DNA from: Eurosta solidaginis
Taxonomy: Eukaryota > Arthropoda > Insecta > Diptera > Tephritidae
Assembly (NCBI RefSeq): GCF_040869045.1
Contig: NC_090319.1
Span: 177,852,645 to 177,916,644, forward strand
Length of the DNA stretch: 64,000 nucleotides
Direction: 5' to 3'
Part shown: in pieces, positions 1 through 10,351 of the stretch
Position numbering within the stretch: position 1 is the first letter of the stretch
Layout: each line of letters begins with the position of its first letter
The notes under the pieces: generated by a model
Database searches by the model: none
What the model was told of the DNA's origin: nothing
What the model saw: the letters and a program-made list of their open reading frames with translations, nothing else
Made by a program: the position numbers and the translations under genes

Positions 1-177
1 CCAGATAATTTGCGGACCACCTTTTACGACATAGGGGAAGGGTAGACCCTTCCAGGTCTTGCAGTAACGAGTTATGGTTGACCGTATCAAAAGTTTTTGA
101 TAGGTCTAGCGCTACGAGTACTGTTCTATGGTGGGGGTATTGATTTAAACCGCAATTTATCTGGGTGCTAATGGCAG

Positions 178-2529
178 TTAGCGCGGTGGTAGTGCTATGG
201 AGTTTTCTGAAGCCATGGTGATGAGGGCTAGCTGCAAATTTGCTTGGAAATAATGGAGCAAAATGGCTTCAAGCGTCTTTGCCTCTGGCGATAGGAGAGA
301 TATCGGGCGATATAATTCACCTATGTGAGCTGGTTTCTCAGGCTTTAGTAGCGGGACCACCTTGGCAATTTTCCATTTCTCAGGTATGACAAAGGTGGAA
401 AGAGACAGGTTGAAGACATGCGCTAAATATTTGAAACCCTCTTTCCCTAGGCTTTTAAGCATCGGCATGGCTATGCCGTCTGGGCCTACTGCTTTGGATG
501 TTTTAGCACGACCAATGGCGTCCTCAACCTCTTTAGCGGTGAAGGTGATTGGTGACGCGCTGAATTTGTGTTTATGTGCGTGTCTATTGGCTCTCCATCT
601 CTCTTTGTCGACCGAAGGATGCATTATATATTGTCGGCAGAAAGCGCTCGCGCATTTTTTCGCGCCCGACAGCACTTTGTCGCCAAATGCGATAGAAACT
701 TTGTCTTTGTGCTTAGTCGGATTCGACAGGGACTTTCCGGTGGACCAAAGTTTACCCACACCGGTAGAGAGGTTACAACTTCTTAGGTGCTCCTCCCATT
801 TCGCCCGCTTGTGTTCATCCACAAGCAATCTGATGCGTTGGTTTATATACCTTATTTGGTGGTCGCCTGGATCAAGCTGTCTTATAAGGTCACGTTCTCT
901 CGCTAAATTTGCGGCCTCCGCCGGGAAGTGGAGCCCGATTTCGGGAATTCTCCCGGCGGGAATGAAATGTGCCGATGCGGATTCAATTACCTTACGGAAG
1001 GCACGCTCCCCTTGGCGGGCATCAGTCGGGATAGGGAGGGCAGCAAAGCGGTTGTCTGTAAAGGATTTATATTCTTCCCACTTTCCTTTTTTGAAGTTTT
1101 TGAAAGTGCGTTTTTCAGTGACGATGAAGTCGGCGGTACGCTCGAGCGAAATAAGTATGGGCAGGTGGTCGGATGCCAATGTTACCATCGGCTGCCAGTT
1201 GACGCAGTTTACGAGTTCTGCGCTCACGATTGAGATATCTGGCGAGCTGTGACAGCCTCCTACCATATATGTGGGGGTGTATCCGTTTATTGTGCAGAAC
1301 GTCGTTTCTTCTATTTGATCCGCCAACATCTCACCCCTACTGTCCGCCCGCAAATTTGAATGCCATAGATCATGATGGGCATTGAAATCGCCTAAGATAA
1401 TGCGATTGTTGCCAGTGAGTAAGGCCCTGATATTAGGGCGGTATCCACTGGGGCAACAGGTGGCAAGAGGGATGTAGATGTTGATGATTTCTAGGTTTGC
1501 ATCGCCTGACCGGACAGATAGGCCTTGACGTTCTAAGACATTGTCCCTGCGGTCGATGACAGGATCAAATATATAATATTGCACAGAGTGGTGTATGGTA
1601 AACGCGAGACCGCCTCCATTTCCGCTCTCGCGGCCTTTTCTGTGGACATTATACCCAGAGCAGGTCTGCAATGCAGATCTTGCTGTGGGTTTAGTCTCTT
1701 GAATCGCAGCAATGCGGATGTTGTGCCGCTTCATGAAGTCGACTATCTCCGTAATCTTCCCAGTTAGTCCATTACAGTTTAACTGCAGAATTCTGAAGTG
1801 CATAAGGGGAGACGCCGCCACTCTGGGGGTAAGTGACGGGTGACTACGCCTAGGTTGTGGAAGATCAGGACGCAATTGCTGTTGTAGCCCTGCGACTGGG
1901 CGTACTTGGGCAAGCATTGGGGTACCCGGATGATTTGGGTTTGCGACCTGACAACATGGCGCGATGAAACCCGTCGGGGGATTGCCGTCGCGGAGACCAG
2001 AACATCTAGGAAAGTGGCACCACCCAAGACAGGAGCTGCATTGGGCGGATGTCGCAAACCTATATAATCTGTGCTGGCAGACGGAGCAAACGGAGGTAGG
2101 GACTAAGAGTCTGTTTCCTTGACCTGCACGATTGCTGCCGGAAAAGAGGGGGGGGGGGGGGAGAAGACGGGGCAGGGGCTGACGCTCAGCATTGCTACCA
2201 ACTCTACTACGAAGGTAGTAGTTATGAGTGGTATCAGCTGTTTGAGTTGTTGGCGCCGTGGGGCGCGAGCAGCAGCGGGTACTTGTTGTGGCTTGCGAGC
2301 AGCGGGGCTGCTGGAAGGTAGTGGGGGTGCTTAGGCGTAGACTACGGGACGCCCTTGGGCGTGAACAGCAAGGAGCCACAAAAGATTTATAAAAGTTACG
2401 TGGACGTCGGGTTTTGGGATCAAGCCCAGAACAACCTGTCCGATGCAACACCATCCCTTGCACGAGACACACTGGACAGAGTATGACTGTCCTAAAAAGA
2501 TTCTTTTCCGGCAGATGCAGCAAAACCAT
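178..2529 (-). pseudogene. LINE polyprotein: PHD-like finger, endonuclease, start of RT (frameshifted)
   Basis: The main frame is 783 codons long. A complete PHD-like finger lies at about residues 146-193 (CSVCQHRL, CSSCLGWCHFPRCSGL, GFIAPCC). The endonuclease covers about residues 241-460, with LQLNCNGLTGK, IQETKP, GDFNAHHDLWHS and SDHLPI, so its usual catalytic Asn, Glu, Asp and His are all present. The RT begins at about residue 690 (KVVPLLKP, YRPISLLS). Near 225 the frame shifts, and RT sequence with a DLSKTFDTVNH-type motif continues in another frame towards base 1. It nicks target DNA and primes cDNA synthesis in related LINEs. This copy cannot make a full product without bypassing the breaks. 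Confidence 0.8.
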
Positions 2530-2630
2530 TTCTCAGGACCGGGGTCAAGAGACGGACCCGGATTGGATTCGATGCCTTCCCGGAGTAAGAGAATATGGAG
2601 CAGTCCTGCTGCAAGGAGCTGCTGGGAGGA
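2435..2630 (-). pseudogene. LINE N-terminus: 2A-like motif and first PHD-like finger (other frame)
   Basis: This frame holds the N-terminal part of the LINE protein. It shows a leucine-rich run followed by REGIESNPGP, then CCICRKRIFLGQ and CVSCKGWC. The finger is completed in the next frame (HRTGCSGL, SFVAPCC), so a frame break lies near 2,450. The NPGP block resembles 2A stop-carry-on peptides of some LINEs, whose consensus is D-V/I-E-x-N-P-G-P. Here the Asp is Gly, so activity is doubtful. The true start codon is unclear. Confidence 0.65.
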
Positions 2631-2743
2631 TGACAATTTGTGGGAGGGACGAAACAAATTAAATGGGGTCACTCTGAAATGACAGTCCTTGGTCGGGAAA
2701 AATCCCGAGTCGCTCCGGTACATAGAACCGACTGCCTTAGGAA

Positions 2744-3233
2744 GCGCCGTCAGTCGGTCACTGAGTTCATTGCAAACTGCGAGGTTTGCAGCAGAGCGAA
2801 AGGGCCCAAAACACGAAGTCATGGCCAGATGAAGCAATATAACTCAGGTGCGCCATTTGAAAGGATCGCTATGGATGTCGCAGGTCCATTTCCTACTAGC
2901 AACTGCGGAAACAAGTATGTACTGGTGGTTATGGATTATTTCAGCAAATGGCCAGAGGTATACTTAATCCCAAATCAAGAAGTGGAAACAGTAGCAGAAG
3001 TGTTTATAAACAATTCGGTTGCAAGGTATGGTGTACCAATGTAGTTACATTCTGACCAAGGCAGGAATTTCGAATCAGCTGTGTTAAGGTAATTTGCAAA
3101 GGTAATTTTTGGCAATGACCTTCGACTGCCAGCTGATTTGAAGTTTGGGATAGATGCCGATGCAGAGAGGCACATCCACAATGCAGATATATTATCTGAG
3201 ATGCTGGCAAAAGTATGCAATTGTAACTGTGGA
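2744..3233 (+). pseudogene. pol: Gypsy integrase fragment with stop and internal deletion
   Basis: Plus-strand remnant of the gypsy family also present at 57,419-64,000. It has the second half of the HHCC zinc domain (CEVCSRAKGP), the first catalytic block (FERIAMDVAGPF, VVMDYFSKWPEVY), and LHSDQGRNFESAV after a nonsense codon at 3,042-3,044. A Glu codon stands there in the better copy. The sequence then jumps, at about 3,088, to the C-terminal IFGNDLRLPA region, so the DDE glutamate segment is deleted. It is a dead fragment. Its left edge touches the 5' end of the LINE at 1-2,743. Confidence 0.85.
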
Positions 3234-3633
3234 AGTGTCCCTCACAAATACACGCGCATATGAGAAGCTATACACGTGCATCTGGAGAAAAACCTAACTA
3301 CATTTTTTCTTTATCGTTCTTAACCACACTCCCTTTTGTTTTTTAATAGCGCTTTGAAATAGAGTGATATTAAACTCAGCAGTCGATTTAATTCAGTACC
3401 TAATGTTATTTGAATTGTTATCTTTTAGCGTTTTGTTTTCTTTTAAAGTTATTCATTGATATATCGTTTAAAACGTTAACGAATTTAAAAGTGTTTGTAC
3501 TTCATACAACAGAGGGTAATACACTATTACCTTCGTAGCAGAAAAAAAACACATGACATATGTATGTGCATCTCTTCGTTTAAACTATACCCAAATAGCA
3601 AAAATTCAATAGATTTACTTGCTAGTATATATA
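3234..3633. other. AT-rich stretch, nothing recognised
   Basis: No coding potential or element terminus was recognised here. It contains several A/T runs and sits between the gypsy integrase fragment and the (TTTA)n-like 3' tail of LINE-H. Confidence 0.5.
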
Positions 3634-4190
3634 TTTATTTATTTGTTATTTAAAGTCGACGACAAACTATGGTCGACTGCATAATATAAAAGATATATAA
3701 ATATACAACTCAAAAGATAAAATTTAAGATATATCGAGATTACAACAATGTTATATTACAAACAAAGATATATTAATGAACATTACTCTTTAATTTGAGA
3801 ATACAATAATAATAAGAAATATGAGCAGAAATAAGATCTTATACCGAAATCTTATACTGGCGGAATGCATCAGTTTCCGCTCAGCATGATTTCGGAATGC
3901 CGGGGATTCCAATCTTCCTGTTGGAATGCAACAAGATTCCAATCAGCATGTCATGGGAATCCGGCAGTGCTAAGAGTAGTGTAATGAGGATACGCCATCA
4001 CAAGGCATAAAAAAGTAACATGACCTGTGTTGTTGGAATGCACCGGATTCCAATCAGCTCGATGCCTGACCCATAAGATTATACTGCCGGAATGCATACG
4101 ATTCCGGTCAGTGACTGATGAAAAAGCATGTTTTTTACGTTGTTGGAATGCACCAGATTCCAATCAACACAGTACTGTCTTGTTCCTTCT
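3634..4190 (-). repeat. LINE-H 3' UTR, distal part, with TAAA-rich tail
   Basis: The minus strand ends in a tail of TAAATAAAT type preceded by GTCGAC. Similar tails occur on the minus strand at 28,888-28,957 and on the plus strand at 33,490-33,552 after related RT genes. The part from 3,700 upward is repeated at 27,744 and 37,336 onward. Confidence 0.75.
3860..4170 (-). repeat. Array of short inverted repeats (hairpins) in the LINE-H 3' UTR
   Basis: At least five small inverted repeats have GGAAT/ATTCC stems and 7-8-nt loops beginning GCA. Clear 7-bp stems lie at 3,921-3,942, 4,033-4,053, 4,087-4,107 and 4,143-4,163. The outer stem pairs change together: TTGGAAT with ATTCCAA in three, CCGGAAT with ATTCCGG in the fourth. 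Spacing is irregular, so this is not a simple tandem satellite. Homologous arrays lie at 27,870-28,170 and 37,435-37,735. The related plus-strand LINE 3' UTR at 33,335-33,552 lacks it. Confidence 0.75.
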
Positions 4191-4375
4191 TGTTAGTAAA
4201 ATTCCCAATTATAAGAATTGATTTACATCGACAACACTGACAAAATTGTAACACTTTTCTCTCTTCTATATTTCACCTTACATTTTATATGAGTTAGTTG
4301 CTGTTAATAAATCGTGCGATGCACATCTAATGTTTGAGTGCGTGTTTAACTTTATTTCGTAGGTTTACCCCAACA
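4191..4375 (+). repeat. Copia 5' LTR
   Basis: 185 bp, TG...CA ended. It differs from the 3' LTR by one base (near 4,330, A versus T). Confidence 0.95.
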
Positions 4376-4376
4376 A

Positions 4377-4391
4377 TGGTTATGGGCCCAG
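4377..4391 (+). promoter_or_regulatory. Copia primer-binding site, internal tRNA-iMet type
   Basis: TGGTTATGGGCCCAG starts two bases after the LTR end. It is complementary to the anticodon-stem region (CTGGGCCCATAACC) of initiator Met tRNA rather than to a tRNA 3' end. Drosophila copia is known to be primed by a half-molecule of this tRNA. Confidence 0.85.
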
Positions 4392-4463
4392 ACGAGATTC
4401 TGTTTCAATAAAAGCGTTTTAAAGTTATTGACGCGGTAAATGTTTTTTTGTAATACTACCGAA

Positions 4464-6470
4464 ATGAGTTCCGGGCTATATCAAATTGAAAAACTAGATG
4501 AAAGCAACTATGATGGATGGAAAATTTTGATCAAATCCGTGTTAGTGCATTGCGATTTATGGGGCTATGTGTCCGGTGAAAGTGTCGAGTCAACTGAGCA
4601 GGTTGCTGCAGAAAAATGGAAAAAGTTGGACGGAAAAGCATTAGTTACATTGCTTTTGTGCATAAACCCGAGTCAATTACTGAATGTGAAAAATGCTAAA
4701 ACTTCGAAAGAAGCATGGGAAAAATTGGCTGCAGTTCATGCACCTAGCGGTCCAGCGCGGAAAATTACAATTTTCAAGTCGTTGGTCAACTTGAAAATGG
4801 GTGAGGAAGACCCCATGGCAGAGCATTTAAACAAATTTTTTGATCTGTTCGAGAAACTTGTTGAGTTGGACATAAAGTTGCAAGACGAATTACTTGCAAT
4901 TGTTATGCTTTCCAGTCTGCCGAAAAGCTATGAAAATTTCATTGTTGCGATCGAGTCTCGAGACAGCTTGCCAAGTACAACTGTACTTAAAACCAAATTA
5001 TTAGAAGAAGAAAAAAGGCGAAAATCTGAGTGTGTGAGGTCCGAATCCAATGAGGTTGCATTTTTTGCGAATAAGTCCCGCAATCAGTCTCATCAACAAC
5101 GGCAAGCGCAACAACAAAACAGAACATTCAAGGGCAAATGTTATAAATGTCATAAGAGAGGGCATTGTGCCTCGTCTTGCAAATCAAGTAACATAAGCAA
5201 ACCGAGTGTTAATGGCGCTATGCTCAATGCCTCTCAGCATCGAAATAAGCTGAACAAGTCTGTTTGGGTTTTGGACAGTGGATCGTCGTGTCACATGAGT
5301 TGTGAAAAATCGTCTTTCACTCAATTTTCCGAGCATCGTGAGAAGATAGAGTTAGCAGGAGATAAGTTCATTTACTCCGAAGGTATTGGTATTGTACGCG
5401 TAGAGACGAAGTCTAGCACAATTATCTTACATGATGTACTTTATGCTCCGCAACTCAAATCTAATTTCCTATCAGTGAGCAAGTTTACGGCGAATGACTG
5501 TAAAGTAGAATTTGGCAAAGAGACTGCAAGAGTGATGACACTTCAAGGTGTAGAAGTATTGCGAGCGAACAAAAATGGTGATCTCTTTATATATGAAATG
5601 CAATCAAATAATTTGTGCTTTGCGACAGCAACAAATAATTACATTAAAGCTTTTAAATGGCATAGAAAGTATGGGCATTTGAATATTAAAAGCTTGGAGC
5701 AGTTGTCAAAGAACAATATGGTGCGCGGAATGAGCATAAAACCATTGGAAAAATTTGAATGTGACATTTGTTTAAACTCATTGCCGTTTGCAAAAAATTA
5801 TGATAAATATAGTAAAAGTGTTTTAGAAATCATTCATAGCGACGTCTGTGGTCCTATGCGTACTCCATCGCTCAGTGGTGCTAAATATTTTGTATCGTTC
5901 GTCGATGATTTCACCAGAACAATCTTTGTGTACTTTATAAAGCAAAAAAGTGAAGTGCTTGAAAAGTTTAAGATATTTAAATCTGCTGTAGAGCGCGAGA
6001 CGGGCAATAAAATAAAAATATTTCATTCGGATAATGGCCGAGAGTACGTGAATAATGATTTTTGCAATTTCCTAAAGAAAGAAGGGATTCGCAGGCAATT
6101 GACTATTCCATACACGCCGCAACAAAACGGCATAGCAGAGCGAGTAAATCGAACGTTAGTTGAGATGAGCCGCTGCATGTTGCTTGATTTGAAATTGCCA
6201 GAATTTTTGTGGGCAGAAGCCATCAATACAGCTGTTTACGTGCGAAATCGTTCGCCGACAAAAATATTGCAAAATATTACACCACATGAGGCATGGACTG
6301 GCCGTAAGCCAGCTGTTTCTTACTTCGAGATATTTGGCGCAAAAGGCATTGTTTTGAACAAATTTCCGCAAAAATCTAAGTTCTCGGCAAAAGGAAGAGA
6401 ATGTTTCATGGTGGGCTATGCAAGGAAGCAAAGGCATACAGGTTATATGACCCGAAGCAACGAACAGTAG
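4464..6470 (+). pseudogene. gag-pol: Copia gag, protease and integrase (first part of gag-pol)
   Basis: The frame is open from 4,440; the ATG at 4,464 (MSSGLYQIEKL) looks like the natural start because copia-type Gag begins this way. Counting from 4,440, a CCHC zinc knuckle (CYKCHKRGHCASSC) lies near residue 233, protease active site VLDSGSSCH near 275, and the integrase zinc domain (WHRKYGHL, CDIC) at 406-443. The integrase core has HSDVCGP, HSDNGREY and NGIAERVNR at 464-565, so D, D and E are present. The frame leaves the conserved sequence at about 6,415 and ends at 6,470. The protein would form particles, process itself and integrate cDNA. RT and RNase H continue in the other frame. Confidence 0.9.
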
Positions 6471-8347
6471 TGATTGCACGTGATGTAAAATTTTTACATG
6501 GTGAGCGTTCCGAGGCGGTAGCTGATTTCACACCAGAAGATGTATATGTGTTTGACAGTACGACCGAAGTATCAGCAGTAAATAGCAAAAAGGAAGTAAG
6601 TGAATGCACAAACGACGCTAATAGTTCAGTATGCACAGATTTTGTTAATTCTGAAGAATGCGATACGACCGTCCAAGCCGAGAATACTGAAAATAAAGAT
6701 GAAGTACTTCCAAAGGCAAGTTACACTGAAGCCGAAAACATAAAAATGAAACTAAGACCACGGAAGCCGTTAAGCCCACAAGTAAATTTAATGAAAACTG
6801 ATAATCCTTTAACAGTGGAAAATGCAATGCAACGAGAAGATGCAGACAAGTGGAAGTCTGCTATGCAGTCTGAATTTCAATCCCTTATACACAAAAACAC
6901 GTGGACGTTAGTCGATTTGCCAAGTGGTCGTAAAGCAATAAAATCAAAGTGGGTGTTTAATGTCAAACGTGATAAAGATGGCGTTGCTGTTCGCTACAAG
7001 TCACGCCTAGTAGCTAAAGGTTGCAACCAAAAATATGGCGTTGATTTTCAAGAAGTCTTTTCACCAGTAGCGAGATATTCTTCAATTCGCTTGGTATTAG
7101 CGCTCGCTGCAGAATACAATTTGTTCGTACATACCATGGATGTTGCTACGGCATACCTTAATGGAAAGTTAGATGAAGAGATATTTATGGTGCAACCAGA
7201 AGCATTCGTTGACAAAGATAACCCAAATAAAGTGTGCAAATTGAATAAAGCATTGTACGGTCTTAAGCAATCAGGACGACAATGGAATGAAGAACTTAAT
7301 ATTGCACTTATGAAACTGAATTTTGTAAAGTGCAACGGGGACGCGTGTGTGTACGTTAAAAATGTTCCAGGCGAAGTAGTAATCGCTGCAGTTTATGTCG
7401 ACGATATATTGATTGCATGTTCGTGTGTCGATATGCTTGAAGAAATAAAACACCAAATATCTGTGCAGTTCGACGCGGTAGACAAAGGACCCATTGATCA
7501 GTTCTTGGGTATGGAGATTTCTAGAAATAGAGACGGTATTCAGATATCGCAAAAGCAGTTAATCCGAGATTTACTTGAAGATTTCGGTATGTCCGAATGC
7601 AGAAATTGCTCAACACCTTTAGACCCTGGCGTAAAATTTGAAAGATGCGATGGTGGACCCAATTGTGTATTGGTAGACCAGAAGAAGTACCAGTCTGTCG
7701 TTGGTTCCTTAACTTATTTGAGCAGTTGTACCCGACCAGACATCATGCATTCAGTTTGCAAACTGGCACAATTCAACAAGCATCCGCATGTCGAGCACAT
7801 GAATGCCATTAAGCATTTATTAAGGTATCTTAATACAACCCTTAATTTAAACCTTACTTATTTCCAGAGTCGTGAAAAATTAAAAGGATTTGTTGACGCC
7901 GACTGGGGTGGAAATTGCGTTGACCGTAAATCATATACGGGCTTTGCGTTCTTTATTGCAGGAGCACCGATTTCATGGGAGAGTAAAAAGCAAGCCACCA
8001 TTGCCCTCAGCAGTACTGAAGCCGAGTACGTCGCTCTCTCTGCAGCCTGTAAAGAACTGGTTTATTTGAGGCGCTTCATAGAAGAGTTGGGTTTCAATGA
8101 ACTCGTCGAAAATGCTACAGATTTATATGGCGATAACATTAGTGCGCAAAAGTTGGCTAAAAATCCTGTTTTCCACACTCGAACAAAACACATCGACATT
8201 AAGGTTCACTACGTTAGAGAAGTAGCAGAGAAGGCGCTTGTAAACATAAAATATTTGCCAACAAAAAAAATGGTTGCAGATATTTTAACTAAAAATTTAA
8301 AGAAAATAAAACATAATGAATTTACCTCAAAATTAGGGTTGAAATAA
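6401..8347 (+). pseudogene. pol: Copia reverse transcriptase and RNase H (second part of gag-pol)
   Basis: This frame overlaps the end of the first part and continues the polyprotein from KEAKAYRLYDP at about 6,423. The RT has KWVFNVKRD near residue 183 and the YVDDILIA active site near 332. The RNase H has DADWGGN near 497 and STEAEYVAL near 538. It ends with TAA at 8,345-8,347. The frame relation fits loss of one base around 6,415 compared with a continuous gag-pol. I saw no other break in the element. Confidence 0.9.
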
Positions 8348-8518
8348 AAATGTAAATTTAGATATATGTACATATGCATATAGGTACGTATTTATATATT
8401 TTTTCTTTTCGAGTGAACATAAACTTATATGATCTTTAATGAAATAAGAAGCATATGAATTGAATTGTCCAAGTTTTCTTTTTAAATAAAAAGTGTTAAC
8501 TAATTTTGAGAGAAGGAT

Positions 8519-8703
8519 TGTTAGTAAAATTCCCAATTATAAGAATTGATTTACATCGACAACACTGACAAAATTGTAACACTTTTCTCTCTTCTATATT
8601 TCACCTTACATTTTATATGAGTTAGTTGCTGTTAATAAATCGTGCGATGCACATCTATTGTTTGAGTGCGTGTTTAACTTTATTTCGTAGGTTTACCCCA
8701 ACA
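8519..8703 (+). repeat. Copia 3' LTR
   Basis: 185 bp, matching the 5' LTR except for one base. It is followed directly by the CTTCT target duplication. Confidence 0.95.
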
Positions 8704-8815
8704 CTTCTTAATGATACAGGTTGGAGAACCCATGTATCCAATCCATCCTTATACGATATCGTGCTTGTTTTTTACGCAAGAAATAATGCCGGCATATTAA
8801 ATAAGCTTGTATCTC
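8704..8815 (-). repeat. LINE-H 3' UTR, proximal part
   Basis: It follows the RT stop on the minus strand and contains a block (about 8,715-8,800) repeated at 28,200-28,300 and 37,760-37,860. Copia separates it from the hairpin array. Confidence 0.75.
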
Positions 8816-10351
8816 TTAGATTAGATAGGCAAGAATGGCATTACGTATAGTGGCAAAAGTACATTCAAGACTGATACAGCTAAACAAGTCATTGTAGTGC
8901 GCGCACCAGATAAGAAGAGGATTATTTTTAGCAAAGTTCCGTCGACAAAGGGGTAAATAGAAAGGAACGTAGTGTCTGGATACTCTAGGGGTAACCGCAA
9001 AAAAAAAGCGGCTGAGAAGGTCCGCAGAATCAATTTCTCCAATAATGAGCTTATTGATGAACAATACCCCCAGTAATATTCTCCGATTTTCCAGAGTGGG
9101 TAAGTTAATAAGAAGAAGTCTACTTCTGTATGGAGGAAGGTGGAGACTTGAGTCCCAATTAAGGCCGCGCAATGCAAATATCAAAAATTGCTTTTGAACT
9201 GACTCAAGACGCTTTGTATGCTTTTGAGAAACAGGGGACCAAACGCATGAGCAATACTCGAGTATTGGACGAACCAGCGATGTGTAAAGAACCTTAGTGA
9301 GGTACGGATCATCGAACTCTTTAGCCCATCTTTTAACAAATCCAAGTAAACCCAACGCTTTGTTGGCAATAGATGAAATATGCATGTTAAAATTCAATTT
9401 CGGATCAAAAAGGACACCTAGATCATTTGCAATAGATATACGCTCCAAAGGCGTACCATCTATTACATAAGGTTTCAATGCTGGCTTCACTCGGTGAAAT
9501 GTCATATGCTTACATTTAGAGCAATTTAAAGCAAGTAAATTTGTTGTGCACCAACATTGGAACGAGTCCAAGTCGGCCTGAAGAAGATCCAAGGAACTAA
9601 AATCGGTAGGACAGTAAGTGTAGCAAAGTTTTACATCATCCGCATACATTATAGTATGGGAATATAATATTGTCTGTGGCAAGTCGTTAATGAAAAGGGC
9701 AAAGAGCAAAGGGCCTAGATGACTTCCCTGGGGTACGCCGGAGGAAACTCCAAACGATTCCGACAGATTGCACTTGAACAGAACTTTTTGGGTCCGGTTA
9801 GAAAGATGGCTTTTCAGCCACATTAATAGGTGAAACGGAAAGCCCAGTAAATCAAGCTTATGAATAAGTAACTCATCGTTGACGGTATCAAATGCTTTGC
9901 TGAAGTCCGTGTAGATGACATCCGTTTGCTTGTTCGCTAAAAATCCTTCCATAACTATAGAGGTGAATACAGGCAAATTTGTAGTGGTTGACCTTTGACG
10001 AATGAAACCGTGTTGGCATGGAGATAAAAGACTAGAACACTGATATTGGAGTTGACTAGTAACAATCTGTTCAAAGACTTTAGGAATGACTGAAAGTTTA
10101 GCAATACCCCTGTAGTTTTCAACTTTTGACCTACTACCTTTTTTATGCAGGGGTATAATAAAAGACTGTTTCCAAAGTGCCGGGAATGACGCAGATCCCA
10201 GAGATAGCTCAAATAATTTAAAAATAGGCTCATACGTGTTTTCGGCGCAGTACCTAAGCACGCAACTAGGAACACCGTTCGGTCCCGGAGACAATGCGGG
10301 TTTCAAAGATTGAAGACTCTGAAGAACAATATTACCATCAATAGCAGGATT
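8816..10351 (-). pseudogene. LINE-H reverse transcriptase (C-terminal part of ORF2)
   Basis: The coding sequence is uninterrupted from the edge of the giant LTR to the stop. It shows LKPALSPGPNGVPSC, SFIIPLHKKGSR, ENYRGIAKLS, QHGFIRQRSTTTNL, YTDFSKAFDTVN, SGVPQGSHLGPLLF and the YADDVK active-site box. A thumb and a C-terminal domain (LGFVKRWAKEF, VLYTSLVRPILEYCSCVW) follow. There is no RNase H. The frame stays open upstream into the giant LTR, but those roughly 60 residues are LTR-encoded and not part of the LINE. Endonuclease and N-terminal RT sequence resume at 25,155. The RT looks catalytically intact; only the insertion breaks it. Confidence 0.9.

Larger units (their letters stand above)
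1..2743 (-). mobile_element. Non-LTR retrotransposon (LINE), 2A/PHD/endonuclease/RT type, runs off the left edge
   Basis: The minus strand reads 5' UTR, 2A-like motif, two PHD-like zinc fingers, an apurinic-type endonuclease and the start of a reverse transcriptase, which leaves the window at base 1. The 5' end is placed at about 2,743 because gypsy integrase sequence begins at 2,744. The 5' UTR (about 2,620-2,743) carries a short hairpin around GGTTCTATGTACC. Two frame breaks interrupt the coding region. One lies in the first zinc finger near 2,450 and the other in the RT near 225. Clade is uncertain: Jockey superfamily is likely, but whether an RNase H follows cannot be seen here. Confidence 0.85.
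4191..8703 (+). mobile_element. Ty1/copia retrotransposon, near-complete and young
   Basis: Two 185-bp LTRs (TGTTAG...CAACA) differ at one position by eye, and the element is flanked by a 5-bp target duplication, CTTCT (4,186-4,190 and 8,704-8,708). A primer site follows the 5' LTR and a purine tract (GAGAGAAGGA, 8,508-8,517) precedes the 3' LTR. One gag-pol frame in copia order (gag, protease, integrase, RT, RNase H) is interrupted by a single frame break near 6,415. The insertion lies in the LINE-H 3' UTR. The very similar LTRs imply recent insertion. Confidence 0.95.

Noticed and set aside
362..1252. Long plus-strand frame of 296 codons
   Set aside because: It is antisense to the LINE endonuclease, with no recognisable domain.
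3600..3640. Target duplication of LINE-H between 3,600-3,633 and 27,744 onward
   Set aside because: No convincing shared word was found at the two edges.
3860..4170. Hairpin array as a CRISPR array
   Set aside because: Spacing is irregular, repeats vary, there are no cas genes, and the context is a eukaryotic LINE 3' UTR.
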